From positions 1 to 32,505 of the forward strand of contig CAYOFH010000024.1 of assembly GCA_964403175.1 (NCBI GenBank): DNA of 32,505 nucleotides. Direction: 5' to 3'. Both the position numbers and the translations under genes were made by a program. Below are positions 1 through 8,000 of this stretch, in pieces (the stretch's first letter is position 1; each line of letters begins with the position of its first letter). Below the pieces are notes generated by a model. That model was not told where the DNA came from. It did not search any database and was given only the letters and a program-made list of their open reading frames with translations. Source of the stretch: Marinilabilia sp964403175. Lineage in GTDB: Bacteria > Bacteroidota > Bacteroidia > Bacteroidales > Marinilabiliaceae.

Positions 1-60
1 TTAACGTTGGAACAGGAGGAAAGAAAGGCTAATGCGACAATTACTAAATTTCTTTGCTAA
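1..60 (+). CDS. Possible 3' end of a gene entering from the left
   Basis: Frame 1 is open from the window edge to a TAA at 58-60 and encodes 19 residues rich in charged amino acids (EQEER, then TITKFLC). Its end would lie convergent to the MATE gene on the other strand. The stretch is too short to recognise. A competing reading is a 26-residue peptide at 32-112 (+), preceded by AGGAGG at 14-19. Either could be chance. Confidence 0.2.
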   Translation, partial: LTLEQEERKANATITKFLC

Positions 61-179
61 TTTCAAACGACTTGTTCTTTTCTTCTTCGACGGGATTGTT
101 AACCGTAGCTAAGACTATTCTTTGCAAACACACGCATCTGGCATAAAGAAGAAACAACATTAGTAAACCAATTTAATAA

Positions 180-203
180 GTGACACACTGGTTGTGCGAT
201 CAC
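180..203 (-). terminator. Stem-loop just after the MATE gene
   Basis: On the minus strand, GTGA and CGCAC pair with GTGTG and TCAC around a five-base loop, giving nine pairs with one bulged base. It sits 6 bases past the MATE stop codon. The tail is AT-rich but is not a clean T run. Confidence 0.4.
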
Positions 204-209
204 AAAATA

Positions 210-1499
210 TTATTTCAGTAAACGGGGATAAAGGATCGTAAGAATAACTCCTCGTGCTACCATAAATAGCAGCATCCCCAACCATAATGCGTGATTCTCT
301 ATTTTGGGATAAAGCAAAAAGAAAGGTAGAAAAAAGAAACCGGCAGCAGCAATTACCATACTATTGCGCATGGGCACGGAAGCAGTAGCACCAATGTAAA
401 CCCCATCCCATATATAAGATGGAAAACTTACCAGTGGTAGTACAATTACCCATATCAAAAAATTACTTCCAACCTCTATAACCTCAGGCTGATCTGTAAA
501 AAAGTGCAAAAGCTGATCGCCGGCAATCCCATACACCACCGAAAACAAAATCCCCATTCCTGCCCCCCACCGGAATAAGTTTCTAATTGCCTGTTTCAAT
601 GCTTCTTTGTCATTAGCTCCAAACCATCGGCCAACCATAGCCTCAGCAGCAAAAGCAAATCCATCCAGAAAGTAAGAAAACAACAACATTAATTGTAAAA
701 GAGCACTATTGGCTGCAAGTATAACATCCCCAATGCCTGCTGATCGGGAAGTAAAAAATGTAAAAACAGCAATAACACTGAGGGTGCGAATAAAAATATC
801 GCCACTAACATTTATGAACTTCGAGAAACCCTGACGTAATATCGCCAAACGTGGAGTAAATAACTGCCAAGCCCAGCGATATTTATAGAAAAACACAATT
901 CCAGCAATAGTAAGCCCGACATACTGTCCTACTACAGAGCCCATGGCCACTCCCTCTGCTTTCATATCAAATACACGAACAAATATTAAACTGCTAAACA
1001 CATTTATCACATTTACTGATACTGAAATCAGCATCGGGTAAAATGCATTCTGCATCCCCAGAAACCAGCCATAAAATACCATTAAAGAAATTGCTGCCGG
1101 AGCAGCCCAAATGCGAATAAAAAAATATTCGCGTGCTATACTTTTAACTTCGGCAGATCCATCCAGTAACCAAAAGCTCAAATTTCCGACAGGAACCTGA
1201 AATACCAATAAAAGAAATGCTCCGGCAAACGCCACTAACAAGCCACGCTCCAATACCAAAGCCATTTCCTGATGACTCCCACGGCCAAATGACTGAGCGG
1301 CCACACCACTCATACTCATACGTAAAAAAGCAAATCCCCAGTAAACGAAATTGAAAATAACTCCGCCCAATGCAACAGCCCCCATAAAAGCAGTGGAATT
1401 CAAATGCCCCATCAAATGAAGATCTACTATGCCAAGGAGTGGAACAGTAAGATTAGTTAAAATATTAGGAACCGCAAGACGAAGTACTTCTTTATTCAT
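210..1499 (-). CDS. MATE family efflux transporter, DinF-like
   Basis: A 429-residue multidrug and toxin extrusion (MATE) transporter of the inner membrane, which would export cationic or organic compounds using an ion gradient. It is hydrophobic throughout with about 12 likely membrane segments in two halves. The N-terminus (LAVPNILTNLTVPLLGIVD, then GFAFLRMSMSGVAAQSFGRG) matches the DinF branch of the family. I place the start at the ATG at 1497-1499, because that is where family proteins begin. The frame stays open 46 codons further upstream, but that part reads through a repeat-like, hairpin-rich stretch and is unlikely to be coding. Length is normal for the family. The substrate cannot be told from sequence. 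It stands alone, with a divergent superoxide dismutase upstream. Confidence 0.9.
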   Translation of the reverse strand: MNKEVLRLAVPNILTNLTVPLLGIVDLHLMGHLNSTAFMGAVALGGVIFNFVYWGFAFLRMSMSGVAAQSFGRGSHQEMALVLERGLLVAFAGAFLLLVFQVPVGNLSFWLLDGSAEVKSIAREYFFIRIWAAPAAISLMVFYGWFLGMQNAFYPMLISVSVNVINVFSSLIFVRVFDMKAEGVAMGSVVGQYVGLTIAGIVFFYKYRWAWQLFTPRLAILRQGFSKFINVSGDIFIRTLSVIAVFTFFTSRSAGIGDVILAANSALLQLMLLFSYFLDGFAFAAEAMVGRWFGANDKEALKQAIRNLFRWGAGMGILFSVVYGIAGDQLLHFFTDQPEVIEVGSNFLIWVIVLPLVSFPSYIWDGVYIGATASVPMRNSMVIAAAGFFFLPFFLLYPKIENHALWLGMLLFMVARGVILTILYPRLLK

Positions 1500-1515
1500 C
1501 CAAATAAAATATTTA

Positions 1516-1690
1516 TTACGGTTGGATGGAACTCCCGATTTCTTTATACATGCCTTTTTTTGCAGATTTCTTTGTAAACAAAACGGCCGCTCGGCTATGC
1601 CGCTTTGCTTCGCAAAGAAAGCCGAAAGAGAAATCAAAGCTCCATGCTCGTTTCATCAAAAATATTTGGTTTTGAAAAGACAAAGATAGA
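1516..1690 (-). repeat. Candidate dispersed intergenic repeat in the MATE 5' region
   Basis: This stretch holds several small nested hairpins: CGGC/GCCG at 1592-1602, CTTTG/CAAAG around a CTTCG loop at 1603-1617, and TTTGT/ACAAA near 1570. It differs in composition from its surroundings. Both minus-strand frames through it are open and give low-complexity peptides. I have the impression of having met similar peptide strings in other Bacteroidota intergenic regions, but cannot confirm that here. Only one copy lies in the window. Confidence 0.3.
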
Positions 1691-1709
1691 AAGAACAGAT
1701 TGAACCAAA
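1681..1709 (-). promoter_or_regulatory. Possible promoter of the MATE gene
   Basis: The minus strand reads TATCTTTG (1688 to 1681), a perfect TAnnTTTG -7 element. A TTTG (1709 to 1706) lies 17 bases upstream of it, slightly short of the usual 19-21. A transcript from here would have a 5' leader of about 175 nt covering the repeat-like stretch. Confidence 0.35.
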
Positions 1710-1953
1710 TAAAACATATATGCTTTTTAAGTTTCACCAACAACCCACAAAACAACCACAACACCATAAAATACACTCATTTAAAAGAAGTTAAAACCAG
1801 AGGTTACATCTAAGAAATTCAGACAAAAATTGCAGGAAACTCCAAACTGAAACAGATAAAAAACGAAGGCTGCTCCATATTCGCAACGAACAGGATCAAT
1901 ATCACCCTAGCCTGTTCAACAACAGGCCCAAAACATTTAACAATTTTTAATTT

Positions 1954-1982
1954 GGTTTATTTGGACTTATTCCAAATAAACC
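1954..1982. promoter_or_regulatory. 29-bp perfect palindrome, operator candidate of the Mn-type SOD gene
   Basis: The 12-base arm GGTTTATTTGGA at 1954-1965 is repeated in perfect inverse at 1971-1982 around a five-base spacer (CTTAT). It covers the -33 element of the SOD promoter and stops one base short of the -7 element, so a bound protein should block RNA polymerase. It lies upstream of the expected transcription start, so it acts as DNA and not as an RNA hairpin. Size and symmetry suit a dimeric repressor such as a DtxR/MntR- or Fur-family metal sensor, but the regulator cannot be named from sequence. Confidence 0.6.
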
Positions 1983-1991
1983 TTAATTTTG
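1960..1991 (+). promoter_or_regulatory. Promoter of the Mn-type SOD gene
   Basis: TTTG at 1960-1963, 20 bases, then TAATTTTG at 1984-1991. This is an exact fit to the Bacteroidota primary sigma factor consensus. Transcription should start near 1998, giving a leader of about 55 nt. Confidence 0.7.
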
Positions 1992-2053
1992 GATATACTT
2001 ATCTGAAATAAGATAATAAAAATTGATTGTCGAATCATAAAAACTTAAACATT

Positions 2054-2656
2054 ATGGCATTTGAACTTCCGAAACTCAATTACTCTTACGATGCATTAGA
2101 ACCGTACATTGATGCAAAGACAATGGAAATCCACCACAACAAACATCATGGTGCATACACAAGTAAACTGAATGCAGCCATTGAAGGCACCGACCTTGAA
2201 AGCAAAAGTATTGAAGAAATTCTTGCCAATGTATCGCAGCATTCAACAGCAGTCCGCAACAATGGTGGGGGATTTTTTAACCACAATCTTTTTTGGAAAG
2301 TTATAGCCCCCAACGCAGGAGGCAAACCTTCAGGGGATTTACTGGCAGCTATAGAAAAGAAATTTGGATCATTCGATGATTTCAAAGAAACTTTTAACAA
2401 TGCAGCAGCAACCCGTTTTGGTTCAGGATGGGCATGGCTGGTCAAAAAAGATGACGGATCAGTAGAAGTAGGCAGCACACCAAATCAGGACAGTCCGATA
2501 ATGGATGTATCTGAATTGAAAGGAGCTCCTATCCTCGGACTGGATGTATGGGAACATGCTTACTACCTGAAATATCAAAACAAACGTCCTGAATACATTG
2601 ATGCTTTCTGGAATGTTGTAAACTGGGATGAAGTAAGCAAGTTGTATAAAGGATAA
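2054..2656 (+). CDS. sodA: Superoxide dismutase, Mn-type
   Basis: A 200-residue Fe/Mn-family superoxide dismutase that converts superoxide to hydrogen peroxide and oxygen in the cytoplasm. The metal ligands by alignment to E. coli SodA are H27, H77, D164 and H168 (in the DVWEHAYY motif). The second-sphere Gln comes from the C-terminal half (NQDSP, Q145), and the N-terminal half has Gly at the matching place (NGGGFFNH). This is the Mn-type pattern; cambialistic use of iron cannot be excluded. The start is the ATG at 2054, because family proteins begin at this MAFELPKL; an in-frame TTG at 2027 is less likely. The gene stands alone between its own promoter with palindrome and a terminator. A second, Fe-type dismutase lies at 10248-10823. 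Confidence 0.95.
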   Translation: MAFELPKLNYSYDALEPYIDAKTMEIHHNKHHGAYTSKLNAAIEGTDLESKSIEEILANVSQHSTAVRNNGGGFFNHNLFWKVIAPNAGGKPSGDLLAAIEKKFGSFDDFKETFNNAAATRFGSGWAWLVKKDDGSVEVGSTPNQDSPIMDVSELKGAPILGLDVWEHAYYLKYQNKRPEYIDAFWNVVNWDEVSKLYKG

Positions 2657-2711
2657 AAACGCTTAAAAACCATTTGTCTGTAAACCAATATTTTTATCCG
2701 TACTTAGAAAT

Positions 2712-2747
2712 CGCCCGTAAAGCCCTGATCTTTGCGGGCGTTTGTTA
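2712..2747 (+). terminator. Terminator of the Mn-type SOD gene
   Basis: CGCCCGTAAAG (2712-2722) pairs with CTTTGCGGGCG (2730-2740) over 11 pairs including one G-U. TTTGTT follows. It lies 55 bases past the stop codon. Confidence 0.75.
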
Positions 2748-2830
2748 TTGCGCACGTGGTGAAGCAATCTTTTTTATCGGGCACCAATGCAATATCAATT
2801 AGAAATATCATTCGTGAACGCGCAAAACAA

Positions 2831-2866
2831 GAAGCTCCCAACCAAAATAATCGGCAGGGAGCTTTC
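2831..2866 (-). terminator. Terminator of the small heat shock gene
   Basis: AAGCTCCC at 2832-2839 and GGGAGCTT at 2857-2864 form a perfect 8-bp stem. Read on the minus strand it lies just past the heat shock gene stop and is followed by a T-rich CTTGTTTTG. Confidence 0.65.
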
Positions 2867-2887
2867 CTATCAAAAAGAGTCAACTAA

Positions 2888-3337
2888 TTATTTAATTTCA
2901 ATCATACGAGCAGGCTTAGGCTTAACTTCTTCACGTTTCTGAAGTTTGATTTTCAGCAAACCATCTTTGTAGCTGGCATTAATCTTGCCCTCATCTACTT
3001 CGTTTTTTGGAATAGCAAACGATCGATTAAAAGATGAGTAGCAAAACTCACGGCGGGTATATCCTCTTTCATCATCCTTTTGTTCATCTTTCTCTTCCAT
3101 TTCAGCAGAGATACTCAAAACGCCGTTATTTAGCTCTACTTTAAAATCATCTTTTTTCATTCCCGGTGCAGCGACTTCTATTACATACTCATCTTCATTC
3201 TCCATTACGTTTACAGCAGGAGTAGACGTTCTGCGAGCATTTGTTGCGGGAGTGCCAAAAAAGTCACCGCCAAAGAAATCATCAAAAATATTTGAGATTC
3301 CGGGTACTTGGTTGTTGAATTTCCTTACAAGTGCCAT
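2888..3337 (-). CDS. Small heat shock protein, Hsp20 family
   Basis: A 149-residue ATP-independent holdase chaperone of the alpha-crystallin family, which binds unfolding proteins and keeps them soluble for refolding by DnaK or ClpB. The alpha-crystallin domain spans about residues 40-135 (VNVMENEDEYVIEVAAPG near its start, DGLLKIKLQKRE near its end). The flexible N-terminal arm carries the FDDFFGGDFFG stretch common in Bacteroidota members. The C-terminus ends in RMIEIK, which contains the I-x-I motif used for oligomer assembly. The start at 3337 is supported by a strong AGGAGG 7 bases upstream. It is monocistronic, convergent with the SOD gene. Heat-regulated expression is likely, but no known heat-shock operator is visible. 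Confidence 0.93.
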   Translation of the reverse strand: MALVRKFNNQVPGISNIFDDFFGGDFFGTPATNARRTSTPAVNVMENEDEYVIEVAAPGMKKDDFKVELNNGVLSISAEMEEKDEQKDDERGYTRREFCYSSFNRSFAIPKNEVDEGKINASYKDGLLKIKLQKREEVKPKPARMIEIK

Positions 3338-3344
3338 AATTATA

Positions 3345-3350
3345 TCCTCC
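3345..3350 (-). promoter_or_regulatory. Strong Shine-Dalgarno site of the hsp20 gene
   Basis: The minus strand reads AGGAGG, ending 7 bases before the ATG. A perfect site like this is uncommon in Bacteroidota, whose messages usually lack one, and suggests high translation. Confidence 0.7.
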
Positions 3351-3433
3351 TAAATTTTGGTTTGACAATTAATTTTTTGTTTTCAGTATTATTTTCATCA
3401 AACGAAATGCCAATGCTATAAAACTGTCTAAAT

Positions 3434-3464
3434 GACACGATTAGAGCACCCACGGCGACACGAT
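3434..3464. promoter_or_regulatory. Direct repeat upstream of hsp20, possible regulator site
   Basis: GACACGAT occurs at 3434-3441 and again at 3457-3464, with centres 23 bases apart (about two helix turns). The second copy runs into an imperfect dyad GACA-CGA-TGTC. It lies about 100 bases before the hsp20 start. The regulator is unknown. Confidence 0.3.
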
Positions 3465-3680
3465 GTCATGTACACACAATTAAATACGCCATTATGTCAC
3501 CATGCAAAACAAAAAATCATTTCATCAGAAGCAATGCAACAACCCCAATAATGAACAGAAGGTAAGTCGAAGCAACAAGAATTAAAGTACGGATAACATA
3601 GAGATAACATGGAAGAGCAGACAAAAGAAGATCTTTGACCCGGAAACATTTTTTATTTCCTCCCAACAATTCCTGTGTGT

Positions 3681-3718
3681 AAAGGGTCGTTTCAAACGAG
3701 AAACGACCCTTTAATTTT
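3681..3718 (+). terminator. Strong intrinsic terminator without an obvious gene
   Basis: AAAGGGTCGTTT (3681-3692) pairs perfectly with AAACGACCCTTT (3701-3712) over 12 bp and is followed by AATTTTTG. The T run is only on the plus strand, so it should end a plus-strand transcript. The nearest plus-strand gene upstream has its own terminator about 930 bases before. It may end a small RNA that starts within 3340-3680. Confidence 0.6.
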
Positions 3719-3837
3719 TGGCTGATGAGTTGAAGAACTGGTAAGCCAGGAGCTAAACCCTAATTCTGCTAAATACTGCCCTCTACCTATTAAACACTGG
3801 AAATTGTTAATCAATTATTCCTCCTTATTCCATACTG

Positions 3838-4749
3838 CTAGCCTCTGTAAAACAAAGCTTTAATAATATAAAACGCCATACGTGGATTCTCTTTCAGCCT
3901 GCGGGTGGAATAACCAAACCACTCTTTACCGAAAGGCACATAAACCCTAACTTTATGTCCGGCAGCCAGAATTTCGCCCCTTAACTCGGGAGTAACTCCA
4001 TACAACATCTGGAATTCATAATTTTTATCCGTCAGAGAATACCGATGAATAAGCTCCTGCGCTGCATCAGTAAGCATTCTGTCATGGGTGGCAATCCCCA
4101 CGAAAATTCCTTTACAAAAAAGAAAATCCAGAGCTTCAATGAAATGAACATTAATTTCTTTGCGATCTGTAATGGCTATATTTTCGGGCTCCACATAAAT
4201 ACCTTTGCAAAGACGAACATTAACAGGTGTTTCGGCAGAATGTAACCGGGCCAGACTCTCGAGATCCTTGGGGGTTCGTTTCAGATAAGCCTGAATTACA
4301 ATACCCACATTCATTGGGTAAAGTTCATGAAGTCGTCGATACAGTTCAAGTTCAGCATCCACACAACTACTGTCCTCCATATCAATACGTACAAAAGTAC
4401 GATAGGAATGGGCCGTTTCTACAACTTTCCGGATACAACTAAAACAAAATTCAAAATCTTTCTGGAGTCCAAAACTTGATGGTTTAAGCGAGTATGTTGC
4501 GTGAATTCCTTCCTGTTCAAAACAGTCAATCATTTCAAGATATATTTTTTGAACCTTTTCGGCCTGACTTAAGTCCGTAATGTACTCCCCCAGATGATCC
4601 AGGGTGACACTGATCCTCTCTTTTGCCAGTTTGTGTGAAGCAGCGACAGCATCATCAATGCTTTCACCTGATATATAACGCTTTGAAAAGTTCCAGACAA
4701 ATTTCTTTGGCAGGTAAGGCAATATTGATGCAATGAATTTGTTTATCAT
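3838..4749 (-). CDS. Proline dehydrogenase, single-domain
   Basis: A 303-residue FAD-dependent proline dehydrogenase, which oxidises L-proline to pyrroline-5-carboxylate and passes electrons to the membrane quinone pool. This is the first step in using proline as a source of carbon, nitrogen and energy. It is the free-standing form and not fused to the P5C dehydrogenase as in PutA. Family landmarks are LKPSSFG (88-94), RIDMEDSS (121-128), VNVRLCKG (177-183), YEFQMLYGV (244-252) and the substrate-binding Y-x-x-R-R-x-x-E at 280-287. Length is typical of the one-domain enzyme. The start ATG at 4747-4749 fits the family. No P5C dehydrogenase gene lies in the window. Confidence 0.92.
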   Translation of the reverse strand: MINKFIASILPYLPKKFVWNFSKRYISGESIDDAVAASHKLAKERISVTLDHLGEYITDLSQAEKVQKIYLEMIDCFEQEGIHATYSLKPSSFGLQKDFEFCFSCIRKVVETAHSYRTFVRIDMEDSSCVDAELELYRRLHELYPMNVGIVIQAYLKRTPKDLESLARLHSAETPVNVRLCKGIYVEPENIAITDRKEINVHFIEALDFLFCKGIFVGIATHDRMLTDAAQELIHRYSLTDKNYEFQMLYGVTPELRGEILAAGHKVRVYVPFGKEWFGYSTRRLKENPRMAFYIIKALFYRG

Positions 4750-4933
4750 ACGTTAGAAAGATAAAAACCATAACCCCGGTGCTGAATTAAGAAATTAACA
4801 TCACACCAACAATTATAATCGTGAAACATAAGTCCATCTTTTAATATAACCCCAACCTACCACAAAGGACCTATGTAAATTTTCCAAATAAAGGGCAGAA
4901 AAAAAATGACACATCTCACGATTAAGTCCGCAA

Positions 4934-4990
4934 TTGACTTAATCTGATAAAATTCATATTTTGTATTAACCTGAGCAATCGATCAGGTTA
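4934..4990 (+). promoter_or_regulatory. Candidate promoter and adjoining dyad of the T9SS unit
   Basis: TTG at 4934-4936, 20 bases, then TATTTTG at 4957-4963 resembles the Bacteroidota promoter with one base missing in the -7 box. A perfect 8-bp inverted repeat (TAACCTGA 4967-4974, TCAGGTTA 4983-4990) follows at once, at or just after the expected start of transcription. It could be an operator or a 5' stem in the message. Confidence 0.4.
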
Positions 4991-5032
4991 TGAAGAAGTT
5001 GAGAGGCGAGAGGAAGGGCCATATTTTTAAAT

Positions 5033-8000
5033 ATGAACAGATACATATTCACAGGGTTATTTGTTGCCGCAGCATTATGTCTGTTAACGGCAAGAACGGG
5101 TTATGCCCAAGATTGCAGCTACACTTCACAGGCGAACGACATTAATCAAAACAGGTTGTGCGCACCGGTAACTGCAACTTGGGAAGTTACGTACAGGGGA
5201 GTCATGGATGGTGGCACAGGAAATGTACGTATCGTTATCGACTGGGGCGATGGCTCTCCGGAAGAAAGTATTCCGGCCAACAATTTTGAGTTGGATAACT
5301 GGCGGATAACTGAGAGTCATACCTATCCGGAACTTGGCGATCTATGTAACTACGAAGCAAAAGCATGGTTGTGGGTGGATGGTCAACTCTGCACCAGTTC
5401 TATTCAAACCCAGTTGGTTACCGTTTGGGCCGTAGACGATGAAAATGGGGGCATACTTAGCATCAGCCCCGATGTTTTCCCTATATGCGTTGGCAACGAC
5501 GGAACCGTGCGTTTTACAGATGTAAGCCAATGGAACTGCACACCACCGGACGAAGAAGACACTCCAAACAGAAGAAACCGCTGGACTCAATGGATTTACG
5601 GAACCGGCACAACCACCATTGCTGACGCCTCCCTTGACGGCATCAATTATTCATGGCCACACTCCGGCCCTATTGATTACTACCCCAACCCCACAGAAGG
5701 CCCGGCACCCCCTCCATCCGTCTCCGATGAAATTTACATCCCCGATTATTACGACATTGGGGATATGTTTGAGGTCACCATCCGCAACTGGAACACCTGT
5801 AACCCTTACAATGAAGATCCCACTACTCCTCCTGTCGACCCTGTGGATGGTGACAATCCTCCGGTTACAACTACCGCCATTGCCCTTATTGTAGACATTC
5901 CCGATGGATCGGTAGATGCTGCAGGCCCGTTTTGCGAAACAGATCCCCCATATACTCTTGTCCCGTCCACTCCTGGAGGAACATGGTCAGGCCCGGGAGT
6001 AGACCCGGCAACCGGAGAATTTACCCCAATTGCTGCAGGCCCAGGCACACACACCATTACCTACAATGTCGCTAATAATTACGGTTGTTCAGCCACCGGA
6101 AGCATTGACATTGAGGTACAGGAATCTCCCTCCATTGATGTTTCACCGGGAACAGCAGTGCATCTTTGTCCGGGGCTTGATTTGCAACTGAATACAAACA
6201 TCACAGGAGGAACACCTCCTTATTCTATTCAATGGACAGGAGACACAGATCCTCTTAGCGCAACCGACATTGAAAATCCGGATTTTAACACCTCCAACAT
6301 TGGAAGTTACACCCTCACAGCAACCGTCACTGATAACATTGGATGCAGCAACGAAAGCACTATTACTGTTGACATTGAAGATGTTTCCATAGATTTCGAT
6401 CCAAATCCGGTGGAGGTTTGTGCAGGCGAAACCATTGAATTGCAACCCATTGTTGACGGTGGCTCCACAGTATTCGTCGATCACCGGTGGAGCGGGACTG
6501 AAACCGACAAATTATCAGCCACTGATATTTCCAATCCACAATTTACCTCAACGGAAACAGGAACATTTACTTTTACATATACTGTTACAGATAATTTAGG
6601 TTGTTCAGACCAAACAGATATTACAGTTATCGTAAAAGAACAGCCCTTAGCTGACGCAGGTCCTGATGACCTGATCTGTGCCCTTACTTATGAACTAGAC
6701 GGAAATAACTCCGGCTCTGCAGTTGGTCAATGGCAAATAATTTCAGGGCCGGGAAATATCAATTTCAATGACACATCTTTACCCCATGCCAATATCACAA
6801 CAGATGCTTACGGTACTTATGAATTATCCTGGACACTTGAGGTAAACGGATGCTCAGATACTGATCTGATCGAAATCACCTTTTCCGAGTCGCCAAATCC
6901 CACTACAGGGGCTAACGCAGAAGTTTGTGGATTAACAACCAACCTGGAAGCCATCCCGGATATTGGTTCCGGAAGCTGGTCATTGCTCTCCGGTCCGGGA
7001 GGCGCCGAAATCGCTGATGCGAACTCATCCAATACCCCGGTCACAGTGGACGCTCCGGGCCGGTATATCTTCTCATGGACCGAGATCTCCACTAATGGAT
7101 GCTTCGGCTCAGCCAATCAGACGGTAGATTTTTTTCCACAAGCCCTAGCCGATGTTGCTCCTTTTGACACCGAAGGATGTTCACCGCTTCGGATCGACTT
7201 CGAGAATAACTCTGTCAATGCCGAAAACTACCATTGGAGCTTCGGAGACGGAAGTGCCAGCAGTCAGGAAGATCCGACACATATCTTTCAGACATCAACC
7301 AATCAGCCTGAAACGTTCGAGATAACGCTGGAAGCGAGAAACAGCAATAATTGCAATGATTCAAAAAACTATCAGGTAACGGTCAATCCATACCCGGAAG
7401 CACGGTTCGAAGCATCAAACCTTGACGGTTGTTCTCCTCTTGAAGTAACCTTCAACAACCAGTCATCAGACGCTTCAACATACTCCTGGGACTTTGGAGA
7501 TGAAAGTGCCATAAATGAAGAAGAAAATCCTTCCCATTCATTTATTAATTCCGAAGCCTATGTGCAGTCATTTCCGGTAAAACTAACTACCGAAAACACT
7601 TATGGCTGCACCGATAGTCACTCTGTTTACATTACCGTATATCCTGTAAGAGAAATTGAACTATCCGCATCTCCGAATGAAGGTTGCTCACCTCTTACTG
7701 CCGAATTGCTAACTCAGTCGGGGGCCAGAAGTTATTCATGGGATTTCGGAGACGGAAACACCGAAACAGGCAATTACCAGACATCTCACATTTTTGAAAA
7801 TAACACCTCCGATGACATCAGTTTCGAAATATCAGTCACCGGTACTTCATCGTTTGGCTGTCTGGAGGAGGCTACCACCCAAATACTCGTACATCCCTCT
7901 CCGGCAACCAAATTCGAAGCCACACCCGGGGAACAACAAATGCCGGATAGAACAGTATCTGTAAACAATCTGACACCCGGACAATGGGATTATTTCTGGT

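Larger units (their letters stand above)
3338..3837. other. 500-bp intergenic region between hsp20 and the proline dehydrogenase gene
   Basis: No gene is recognised. It contains the hsp20 ribosome binding site, the octamer GACACGAT twice (3434-3441 and 3457-3464, with TGTCAT/ATGTCA variants near 3465-3500), and a strong plus-strand terminator at 3681-3718 with no gene in front of it. A nine-codon ORF at 3609-3638 is probably chance. Confidence 0.6.

Noticed and set aside
1429..1776. Two 86-codon ORFs, one on each strand, around the MATE start
   Set aside because: They overlap the MATE coding end or the hairpin-rich stretch and show no family resemblance; the peptide is low-complexity.
6143..6484. 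113-codon minus-strand ORF inside the PKD protein gene
   Set aside because: Shadow frame of a repetitive coding region; Cys-rich by composition only.
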